Of a stretch of 5,311 nucleotides of DNA, positions 1 to 5,311 are shown piece by piece (within the stretch, counting starts at the first letter, position 1; each line of letters begins with the position of its first letter). Origin of the DNA: Deltaproteobacteria bacterium (GTDB lineage Bacteria > Bdellovibrionota_C > UBA2361 > OMII01); the NCBI GenBank assembly GCA_023262305.1, contig JALRCK010000187.1, forward strand, positions 1-5,311, read 5' to 3'. The notes under the pieces are model-generated. The model worked only from the letters and a program-made list of their open reading frames with translations, did not search any database and had not been told where the DNA came from. The translations under genes and the position numbers were made by a program.

Positions 1-657
1 TCCAAAAATTGGATCGGTGGCAACCCTCGCGCCACATTCGCTGAGTTGTGGGTCAAAAAAGTTGTGTCCCGGTACGCAAAAAAGGGGCGCATCACTGCAT
101 TTCAGATCTGGAATGAGCCCAACAATCCCGACTTTAAGGAGAACCTAACCCTCGACGTTCTGACCAAACCGGACAACTACGTTGAGCTTCTCGCGCTCAG
201 CTACAACGCAGTGAAAAGCGTTGCTCCGCGAAAATTAGTTGTGAGCGGTGCCACAACCGCCATAGCCCAAAACTTCCCTGCCACTCTCAACTACAACAAA
301 TCGATGGTGAAGGCTGGCGCCCTCTCCTTCGCGGACATATACGCAATCCACTACTACGGGAAGAGCATAGAGCGCGTTCTCCTCCCCGGCGGAGTCGCTG
401 AATTCGTGAATTCACTGACGAAGCCTGTTTGGGTGACCGAAATTGGCGCTCAAGGGGTCAACAAACAACTGGAGTATGCGCAACGCATCTTCGCATTTCT
501 TAAAGCGAAGATGCCTCGCATCGCCCGCATCTATATCTACCAATTCACCGAGTCCACACCAGCTGCAACCACCTATGGGTTGAGAAATGCTACACCCGGA
601 GCTTCTGTGTCGGACCTTTACATCAACTTGCGCAATCGTCCCAAGAATTCCAAGTAG
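1..657 (+). CDS. Clan GH-A glycoside hydrolase-like protein (C-terminal part, 5' truncated)
   Basis: The reading frame is open from base 1 to the TAG at 655-657, giving 218 codons of a longer protein whose start lies left of the window. Seen in the sequence: QIWNEPN at residues 35-41 of this fragment, with the glutamate encoded at 115-117. This is the acid/base motif (Asn-Glu-Pro at the end of beta-strand 4) of clan GH-A barrels. An IHYYG stretch follows at about residues 116-120. VTEIGAQG then carries a second glutamate (439-441), matching the nucleophile on beta-strand 7. The spacing of 108 residues suits a retaining TIM-barrel hydrolase of the GH5, GH39 or PslG-like type. The family within the clan and the substrate cannot be fixed. 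A role on cell-wall or exopolysaccharide is inference only. Any signal peptide is outside the window. The TTG at 46 is internal and should not be taken as the start, because the homologous-looking sequence continues upstream of it. Confidence 0.8.
   Translation, partial: SKNWIGGNPRATFAELWVKKVVSRYAKKGRITAFQIWNEPNNPDFKENLTLDVLTKPDNYVELLALSYNAVKSVAPRKLVVSGATTAIAQNFPATLNYNKSMVKAGALSFADIYAIHYYGKSIERVLLPGGVAEFVNSLTKPVWVTEIGAQGVNKQLEYAQRIFAFLKAKMPRIARIYIYQFTESTPAATTYGLRNATPGASVSDLYINLRNRPKNSK
485..514. repeat. 10-bp perfect inverted repeat inside the hydrolase gene
   Basis: GCATCTTCGC (485-494) is the exact reverse complement of GCGAAGATGC (505-514), with a 10-base loop (495-504) between them. It lies in frame within coding sequence and is not followed by a T-run, so it is not an intrinsic terminator for either strand. 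It may be a chance structure. Confidence 0.4.
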
Positions 658-670
658 GCATGCGTCCAAG

Positions 671-2107
671 TTACAACGTCGGCGAAAACAGCCGAGCAGC
701 CTTGGAACCCAACTGTTTCAGGATAGGCATTTCACCAAAGGTGGTTGCGCTCACATCTCGACTAATCTCAAAATCGGCTTCCAGCATCGTTGCTACCTGT
801 TCGCAGAACATCGAGTCCATCGTCACCGCGGTGATCTCAAAATTGAGCCGAAGGGATCTGTTGTCTAGGTTTGCGGTGCCCACTGAGCCCAGGGTATCAT
901 CGACGAGCAAAACCTTCTGGTGCAAAAAACCTTCCGTATATCGATATACCTTCACACCTGACTGAGTAACCTCAGGAACGTACGAGAATGAAGCGAGCCA
1001 TACGAGAAGGTGATCCGCTTTCTCCGGCAAGAGAACTCGAACATCAACACCTCTCGTTGCTGCAAGCTGCAGTGCCTTAATCACTGAGTCATCCGGCACA
1101 AAGTATGGGCTGGCTATCCACACTCTCTGTTTCGCCCTCGTTATCGCCTCAAGAAAAAACAGCGTGCATCTATCGGCTGTATCAGCTGGTCCGGTGGAGA
1201 GAATTAACACATCGCTCTCTCCAACTCTGTGCGGAGCTGCAATCGCCACATCGGGGATCGATCCCATCGCCCACATCCAGTCAGCCGCAAAAGTTGCCTG
1301 AAGCGGGAGCACAGCAGGCCCCTCGATTCGAACGTGAGTGTCCCTCCATGATGAAAACTTTGTCGAGCGCCCGACGTACTCATCACCTACATTGTGCCCA
1401 CCTACAAACCCGACGAGGCCATCGATAACAACGATCTTGCGGTGGTTGCGAAAATTTATCTGAAAGAAATTTCGTAGTCCCTGTCTCGTATGAAAGCGAG
1501 AGACCTTAACACCAGCCACCTCGAGCGCTCGCGTATACTCTGATGAGAGCTTCTTGCTGCCAACTTCATCAAAGAGAAGATAAACGGCGACTCCTTCCTT
1601 GGCTTTGCGGATCAGGCGCTCTTGTAGCGCCATGCCAAGCTCATCATCTTTGATAATAAAGAACTCTATAAGAATGTAGTGAGCAGCCCGATCTATCGCC
1701 TCAAAGATCTTTTCAAAGGTGTGCGTCCCATTGATCAACAGCTCAAGCTTATTGCCAGAGAGGATATCATTGCCAGCTATGCTCTCAAGAGCATCTGGAG
1801 TGCGATCAGCGAGCGCCCCTGTTCGATGGGTAACGAGGAGCTCCCTGTACTTCGCGTACAGCTCCCGATGCGTTGCAAGCATCGCACCGATACGCTCTCG
1901 GTAGCCCCCGAACCGGGTCTTTCCAAAGATGAAATATATCGGCAGGGTCAAGATCGGGAACAGCATCAACGAAAGTATCCACGCGATTGAGCCTTGTGAG
2001 CTTCGAGAATAGTAGAGCGCGTGAATCGCGGCTCCGATTCCGACCAGGTGCAAAATCGATACCGCAATGGGCACCCAAATGGAGAGAGTGAGGTTGTACG
2101 AAGTCAT
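671..2107 (-). CDS. cls: Cardiolipin synthase, ClsA type (phospholipase D superfamily)
   Basis: This is a complete 478-residue protein, close to the size usual for ClsA enzymes. It condenses two phosphatidylglycerols (or uses another phosphatidyl donor) into cardiolipin at the inner membrane. Two hydrophobic segments sit at the N-terminus (about residues 10-32 and 41-61), the second ending in the PIYFIFGK sequence typical of the PLDc_N domain. Two complete HKD motifs follow: HRKIVVID (H222, K224, D229; positions 1421-1444) and HQKVLLVD (H396, K398, D403; positions 899-922). Each is followed by the expected context: GFVGGHNVGDEY after the first and SVGTANLDNRS after the second. Nothing essential is missing, so an active enzyme is expected. 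The start is the ATG at 2105-2107; an in-frame TAG lies five codons upstream, and GTG (residue 12) is the only nearby alternative. The gene lies 51 bases downstream of the DNA glycosylase gene on the same strand, so co-transcription is likely. Its only SD-like motif is GGAG, just 2 bases from the ATG and inside a possible hairpin. Confidence 0.95.
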   Translation of the reverse strand: MTSYNLTLSIWVPIAVSILHLVGIGAAIHALYYSRSSQGSIAWILSLMLFPILTLPIYFIFGKTRFGGYRERIGAMLATHRELYAKYRELLVTHRTGALADRTPDALESIAGNDILSGNKLELLINGTHTFEKIFEAIDRAAHYILIEFFIIKDDELGMALQERLIRKAKEGVAVYLLFDEVGSKKLSSEYTRALEVAGVKVSRFHTRQGLRNFFQINFRNHRKIVVIDGLVGFVGGHNVGDEYVGRSTKFSSWRDTHVRIEGPAVLPLQATFAADWMWAMGSIPDVAIAAPHRVGESDVLILSTGPADTADRCTLFFLEAITRAKQRVWIASPYFVPDDSVIKALQLAATRGVDVRVLLPEKADHLLVWLASFSYVPEVTQSGVKVYRYTEGFLHQKVLLVDDTLGSVGTANLDNRSLRLNFEITAVTMDSMFCEQVATMLEADFEISRDVSATTFGEMPILKQLGSKAARLFSPTL

Positions 2108-2142
2108 AGCTCCAACGCGCTAGATGCGCTAAGCGAGGAGCT
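2108..2142 (-). promoter_or_regulatory. Possible hairpin covering the cls ribosome-binding site
   Basis: Read on the - strand, AGCTCC (2142-2137) pairs exactly with GGAGCT (2113-2108), which contains the only SD-like GGAG in front of cls and abuts its ATG. Nested inside, GCGC (2129-2126) pairs with GCGC (2120-2117) around a 5-base loop, with unequal bulges of 7 and 3 bases between the two helices. In the mRNA this would hide the ribosome-binding site of cls. No U-run follows, so it does not look like an intrinsic terminator. The pairing is visible in the sequence; a regulatory role is inference. Confidence 0.35.
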
Positions 2143-2158
2143 TACCCTATTCGGTGTG

Positions 2159-2872
2159 TCAACGATACCGCTTGATGCGACCGGGTACCGCAGCATTTTT
2201 GCCACTGACCCACGCGCAATCGTTCACAAAAAATCGAAGTGGCATCTCCTGTCCGGCAGAGATCCCGATCCGCCCTGATACACCGACCTGTGAGGGGGCA
2301 AAAGTTGTGTAGGGCTCGATCCAAATGCGCGAGGAGTGCGCGAAGTGTTCCCCTGACATACCCGTTGATATCGCCAGCGCCTCACACAATCGGCCCGGTC
2401 CCCGCGCCAAATCAATCGGCTTTATCGAGCGCCCTCGACGCCTCTGCATCACCTCAAGCCCCTCAAGGGGCTCTACGGCACGAATGAGAACAGCGCTACC
2501 AATTCCCTCAGGATCACTCACGACATTGACGCAGTGGTACATTCCATAGATAAGGTACACGTAGCAGTGCCCGGGCGCCCGAAACATCACCGCGTTCCGC
2601 TTGGTAAGCCCTCGGGCGGCGTGACAAGCCGGATCATTGACCCCTAAGTAGGCCTCTACCTCCACTATCACTCCTGAGGTACGAACCCCGCGAGACACCG
2701 TCACAAGCCTCGCTCCTAAGAGGCTTCGGGCAAGAGTTTCGGTCCGCTCGCCCTCATAGAAATCGTTGGTTAACCGCCTCGGCTTAAAAACACGCCCTGG
2801 AACAGACTTTCTGGCGCTGGAGGGGCTTTGAGAGGCAACCATGACAGCCAGAATTTCACAGCCCCCCGTCAT
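2159..2872 (-). CDS. mpg: DNA-3-methyladenine (alkyladenine) glycosylase, AAG/MPG family
   Basis: This base-excision repair enzyme hydrolyses the N-glycosidic bond of alkylated purines such as 3-methyladenine, and often hypoxanthine. Numbering from the TTG at 2878, the core shows VEVEAYLG (residues 72-79), where E75 matches the catalytic Glu and Y77 the active-site Tyr of human AAG. It continues with DPACHAARG (H86, the stacking His), then RNAVMF, YVYLIYGMYHCVNVV (Y111), LIRAVEPLEG (R133), LARGPGRLCEALAIS (158-172) and PLRFFVND near the end. All key residues are present, so it should be active. The first 33 or so residues are a low-conservation Ser/Lys-rich extension before the domain. Start choices are TTG 2878 (AGGGA 5 bases upstream), ATG 2872 (AGGGA 11 bases upstream) and ATG 2842 (no SD). 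I chose ATG 2872, but TTG 2878 is also plausible. It appears to be the first gene of a - strand pair with cls and diverges from the metal-efflux operon. Confidence 0.92.
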   Translation of the reverse strand: MTGGCEILAVMVASQSPSSARKSVPGRVFKPRRLTNDFYEGERTETLARSLLGARLVTVSRGVRTSGVIVEVEAYLGVNDPACHAARGLTKRNAVMFRAPGHCYVYLIYGMYHCVNVVSDPEGIGSAVLIRAVEPLEGLEVMQRRRGRSIKPIDLARGPGRLCEALAISTGMSGEHFAHSSRIWIEPYTTFAPSQVGVSGRIGISAGQEMPLRFFVNDCAWVSGKNAAVPGRIKRYR

Positions 2873-2968
2873 TTTCAATCATATCCCTGGCAATTCTGCT
2901 CCCTTATCCCTCGCCCCGTCACGTTGAGCTTGGTAGAGTGGGGGAGGCTCTGTCATGACCACCTAGGA
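2873..2968. promoter_or_regulatory. Divergent intergenic control region between mpg and czcC
   Basis: This gap of about 90 bases must hold promoters for both directions unless they lie inside the flanking genes. Seen: TATGAT on the - strand (2883-2878), a 5/6 match to a sigma-70 -10 box, only 5 bases before the ATG at 2872 and without a convincing -35. TATCCCT occurs twice on the + strand (2882-2888 and 2905-2911), 23 bases start to start. GTCATGAC (2952-2959) is an 8-base palindrome. TTGAGC (2924-2929) is a weak -35 candidate for the efflux operon, but no good -10 follows. I see no MerR-type dyad that would clearly mark a metal-responsive promoter. The calls for individual elements are weak. 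Confidence 0.4.
2955..2966 (+). promoter_or_regulatory. Three-codon upstream reading frame (Met-Thr-Thr-stop) before czcC
   Basis: ATG-ACC-ACC-TAG begins 7 bases after GGGGAGG (2941-2947). That is a much better ribosome-binding site than the AGGA abutting the channel's own ATG at 2969. The TAG ends 2 bases before that ATG. The arrangement would suit ribosome loading at the mini-frame followed by re-initiation at czcC (2969 or 2981). It could be accidental, and there is no direct evidence that it is translated. Confidence 0.3.
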
Positions 2969-4240
2969 ATGAAAACCCCAATGAAATGCTCCCTGCTCAC
3001 CTCCCTCTCTGCGCTTACCATCCTTGCGGTGACGGGTGTTGTGGAGGCAGCTCCGAATCGGGAGTCCCTCACCCAGCCATGCGAGATGAAGCTCTCGCTT
3101 GATGCGTTCCGTGCTCATGCTCTAGCCCACAGCCCCCTCGTTGCGGAGATCGACCGAGACTATGCGACCAGGGTGGCGCAGGCCCTTGAAACTGAACTTT
3201 TAATCAATCCAGAGCTCTCAGGGTTTCAAACCTGGACTCGGATGTATGTAGGTGGCGCAAACGATCCGCAGTCCGAAGTCAGCTTGAGCCAGCCTCTTCG
3301 GATCTCTAACTTCGGCAAGCGCGACAAAGTTGCAGATCTCATCCGCAAAGCAGGGGACACCGAGCGAGGCATCAAACTCCTCGAATTTACCCAACAGAGC
3401 ACCGTTAACTATGTTCGGCTCTACTCCCTCCAAGAGACCGTGCGGGTTTTGACACAAGCCGAAGCGGATGTAGCGACCCAAGTAGCCACGGTCAGCAAAC
3501 AGGTCAAGGAGGGACTTCTATCCCAAGGCTCTGAGGCGGTTTTTCAGGGCGAAAAGGCTCGCATCGAAGCTCAACGTGTTGGCACTGAGGGCACTCTCGC
3601 GGCCCTCCAGAGTGAGCTGTCTATGACGATCGGCACTACTTGCAAAGTGGTTGCAAGCGCGGCGCCATCTTTCGCAAAGATCGGTCCTGCTCCGGCACTC
3701 CTCGATAAAGCCCGCTCTAGCCAAATGAGCGAACAAACTCGACTACAGGTACTCCAGGCGCTCGCCACCGAACAAACACGATTGGCAGAGCTTGATGCTT
3801 TTCCAATATTTGCTCCTCGCGTTGTATACCAACACACAAACGATGGCGGTGACTTCGTCGGCGCTGGCATCACCGTTCCACTTCCACTATGGAATCGCAA
3901 CCAACCTGAGATAACTCGCACTACGGCTGAACAAGAGGCATCTCGACGTAAAACAGATATCGTAACAAAGGGTGGACTAGAGTTGCAGGTAGCAACAACA
4001 CACGCTGCTGCTGTCAGCGCTCATCGCCAGGTTGAGGTCTATACCTCGCGTGTCGCGCCATCTTTTCGAGCGGCTCTCGAAGCTGAGCAGCGCGCCTACC
4101 AGAGTGGAAAGGGAAGTATCCTTGAAGTATGGCAGACCTTTCGAGCTTGGAACGAGGCGCAAGTCACCGGTCTCGCCCTTTGGCAACACGCCGCGATGGC
4201 TCGAGCGCGGCTCTCTATTGTAGTTGGAGAGGAGGTCTAA
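2969..4240 (+). CDS. czcC: CzcC-like outer-membrane efflux channel (OEP/TolC family)
   Basis: The protein has 423 residues from the ATG at 2969, in the size range of CzcC/CusC-type channels. It forms the trimeric outer-membrane exit duct of a tripartite heavy-metal RND pump. Seen: an N-terminal signal peptide (residues 1 to about 27) with a hydrophobic core rich in Leu, Thr and Val and a likely signal peptidase I cut after VVEA, so it is not lipid-anchored at that point. Two long helix-rich halves follow. The first contains SQPLRISNFGKR at about residues 107-118; the second contains the characteristic VPLPLWNRNQPEI at about 303-315. These are the equivalent strand-to-helix segments of the OEP repeat. 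Two Cys remain in the mature protein (about 38 and 225). The frame stays open upstream to about 2828, but that extension overlaps mpg and lacks signal-peptide character. ATG 2981 is an alternative start 12 bases after AGGA. The gene overlaps the next by one base. The metal specificity is not readable. Confidence 0.88.
   Translation: MKTPMKCSLLTSLSALTILAVTGVVEAAPNRESLTQPCEMKLSLDAFRAHALAHSPLVAEIDRDYATRVAQALETELLINPELSGFQTWTRMYVGGANDPQSEVSLSQPLRISNFGKRDKVADLIRKAGDTERGIKLLEFTQQSTVNYVRLYSLQETVRVLTQAEADVATQVATVSKQVKEGLLSQGSEAVFQGEKARIEAQRVGTEGTLAALQSELSMTIGTTCKVVASAAPSFAKIGPAPALLDKARSSQMSEQTRLQVLQALATEQTRLAELDAFPIFAPRVVYQHTNDGGDFVGAGITVPLPLWNRNQPEITRTTAEQEASRRKTDIVTKGGLELQVATTHAAAVSAHRQVEVYTSRVAPSFRAALEAEQRAYQSGKGSILEVWQTFRAWNEAQVTGLALWQHAAMARARLSIVVGEEV
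4231..4235 (+). promoter_or_regulatory. Ribosome-binding site of the czcB-like gene
   Basis: GGAGG, within GAGAGGAGGT, lies inside the last codons of the channel gene and 4 bases before the ATG at 4240. It fixes the adaptor start. With the TAATG stop/start overlap, it points to translational coupling of channel and adaptor. Confidence 0.85.
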
Positions 4241-5311
4241 TGCGACGAATTCTCGCGTCCGTTCTCATCACGGCAATATGTGGCTCTGTCACAATCGGGT
4301 TGTCTGCGTGTGATGGCGCTCCTTCGCATCACCACCACGAAGAAGCCGATCACCATGGTCCTCATGGTGGCAAAGTGCTTACTGATGGGCACACCGCTTT
4401 AGAGCTCGCCATCCATGAAGCCGGCGGTCCGCCTCGTTTTAGGGCGTACCTCACACATGACAACAAACCGGTTTCACCTTCATCGTTCTCGCTCAACGTG
4501 ACTCTCACACGCTTAGGTGGAATTCAGGAGGAGATATCGTTTAAACCGAAGGGTGATTTCCTGCTCAGCGATCAAGAGGTCAGAGAACCGCACTCATTCG
4601 ATATCGGCGTTAGTGCGGTATTCGAGGGGAAAACCTTGGTATGGTCCTATCCGTCCTACGAGGGGCGCACCACCATCCCTTCAGATGTCGCTGCCGAGTC
4701 TCACATATCGACAGAACGGGTCTCGTCACAAACTATCCAGCGTACCATTCGAGTGCGTGGAAAAATTACTCCGAGTGAGCACCGCATCGCTCACATCATT
4801 CCGCGCTTTGCAGGGATGGTCAGAGAGGGGCGAAAGCACATCGGCGATTCAGTCGTAAAGGGTGAGATCGTCGCAATTATGGAGAGCAATCAAAGCCTGC
4901 AGCCATACGAGGTACGCTCCCAGATAGCGGGCACCGTAATCAACGGGCACCTCATCGTAGGTGAGTATGTCCCCGAGAATCAGTGGGTCTACGTCGTTGC
5001 AGACCTCTCGGAGGTATGGGCTGATTTTTTTGTGCCGCTGGAAGAGAGCTCTCAGATAAAGGTCGGACAAGCTGTCCTTGTTCGAAGCGCTTCCGGAGAG
5101 GCTACGTTCCCGGGCACCGTCGACTATGTGGCTCCATACGCAGACGAAAAAGCTCAGGCTCGCCTCGTTCGAGTCGTTCTTCCTAATGAGAAGCAGCTCC
5201 TCGTGCCGGGCATGTTTGTCACGGGCGACGTGGTCCTCGGGGATGTCCGAGCGCCTGTAGCGATCCGCCCAGAGGCTCTGCAGACTCTCTTCACGTGGAA
5301 TGTCGTGTTCG
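4240..5311 (+). CDS. czcB: CzcB-like RND periplasmic adaptor lipoprotein, His-rich N-terminus (3' truncated)
   Basis: The frame is open from the ATG at 4240 to the window end (357 complete codons); the C-terminus lies outside. The product is the membrane-fusion (adaptor) subunit of a heavy-metal RND efflux pump. Seen: a hydrophobic signal sequence ending in the lipobox LSAC (residues 21-24), so it is a likely lipoprotein anchored at Cys24. A metal-binding-type cluster follows with seven His (residues 30-33, 38, 39, 42), leading into HGPHGGKVL as in CzcB-like proteins. A beta-rich N-terminal domain comes next (about 45-145, ending PSYEGRTTI). The lipoyl (barrel-sandwich) half GMVREGRKHIGDSVVKGEIVAIMES is at 192-216, and the second half IAGTVINGHLIVGEYV at 229-244. 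Beta-barrel sequence with DLSEVWADFFVPLEE (255-269) follows, then VPGMFVTGD and TWNVVF at the edge. No long alpha-hairpin separates the two lipoyl halves. The gene overlaps czcC by one base; a czcA-type pump gene is expected downstream. The likely substrates are divalent cations (Co, Zn, Cd, Ni or Cu); which one is unknown. Confidence 0.9.
   Translation, partial: MRRILASVLITAICGSVTIGLSACDGAPSHHHHEEADHHGPHGGKVLTDGHTALELAIHEAGGPPRFRAYLTHDNKPVSPSSFSLNVTLTRLGGIQEEISFKPKGDFLLSDQEVREPHSFDIGVSAVFEGKTLVWSYPSYEGRTTIPSDVAAESHISTERVSSQTIQRTIRVRGKITPSEHRIAHIIPRFAGMVREGRKHIGDSVVKGEIVAIMESNQSLQPYEVRSQIAGTVINGHLIVGEYVPENQWVYVVADLSEVWADFFVPLEESSQIKVGQAVLVRSASGEATFPGTVDYVAPYADEKAQARLVRVVLPNEKQLLVPGMFVTGDVVLGDVRAPVAIRPEALQTLFTWNVVF

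Noticed and set aside
648..707. Inverted TTCCAAG/CTTGGAA and AAACAG/CTGTTT pairs around the hydrolase-cls junction
   Set aside because: The arms are short with long loops and no T-run, so they are not credible as a terminator.
660..1428. Open + strand frames of about 100 codons opposite cls (660-965 and 1105-1428)
   Set aside because: They are antisense shadows of a clearly conserved cardiolipin synthase, have no recognisable motifs and lack good ribosome-binding sites.
2457..2472. Palindrome AGCCCCT-CA-AGGGGCT
   Set aside because: It lies in the mpg gene and is explained by codons for the conserved peptide EPLEGLE; there is no T-run and no terminator position.
2952..2959. GTCATGAC palindrome as an operator
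   Set aside because: It is only 8 bases, its symmetry does not extend outward, and it matches no operator I can name; it is mentioned only as part of the divergent region.
2828..2968. Longer N-terminus for the efflux channel starting at 2828
   Set aside because: The extra 47 residues overlap the divergent glycosylase gene and do not resemble a signal peptide, whereas a normal one starts at 2969 or 2981.
4849..5070. Open - strand frame of 73 codons opposite the adaptor
   Set aside because: It is antisense to clearly conserved adaptor sequence, with no motif and no ribosome-binding support.
1..5311. Mobile elements, CRISPR arrays, tRNA or rRNA genes
   Set aside because: I read through for transposase motifs, terminal repeats, regularly spaced repeats and tRNA-like cloverleaf sequence and saw none.

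Overview
The window looks like chromosomal DNA of a Gram-negative, proteobacterium-like organism of roughly balanced GC content. The evidence is an outer-membrane efflux channel with a signal peptide, a lipoprotein-type periplasmic adaptor of the heavy-metal RND kind, and a bacterial ClsA-type cardiolipin synthase. No finer taxonomic call is justified from the sequence alone. There are no RNA genes, insertion sequences, CRISPR arrays or integrases, and coding density is very high.

Layout. (1) Positions 1-657, + strand: the C-terminal part of a clan GH-A type glycoside hydrolase, open at the left edge, with both catalytic glutamates present. (2) Positions 671-2107, - strand: a complete two-HKD cardiolipin synthase, convergent with the hydrolase, with only 13 bases between the stop codons. 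(3) Positions 2159 to about 2872, - strand: a complete alkyladenine (3-methyladenine) DNA glycosylase of the AAG/MPG fold, upstream of cls in the same direction and probably co-transcribed. The 51-base gap before cls can fold into a hairpin that covers the only Shine-Dalgarno-like motif of cls. (4) Positions 2873-2968: a short divergent control region. (5) Positions 2969-4240, + strand: a CzcC/TolC-type outer-membrane channel. (6) Position 4240 to the right edge, + strand: a CzcB-like adaptor whose ATG overlaps the channel's TAA stop. It carries a lipobox and a histidine-rich N-terminus and is cut by the window end.

How the genes work together. Genes 5 and 6 form the start of a heavy-metal-efflux RND operon; the inner-membrane pump (CzcA type) is expected just beyond the right edge. 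The adaptor would bind metal in the periplasm and link pump to channel. The two - strand genes (base-excision repair and cardiolipin synthesis) are housekeeping or stress functions with no obvious mechanistic link to metal efflux. No metal-responsive regulator is visible.

No clearly new system is present. The points most worth checking are the apparent lack of an alpha-hairpin in the adaptor, the hairpin over the cls ribosome-binding site, and a three-codon upstream reading frame with a strong ribosome-binding site just before the efflux channel gene.
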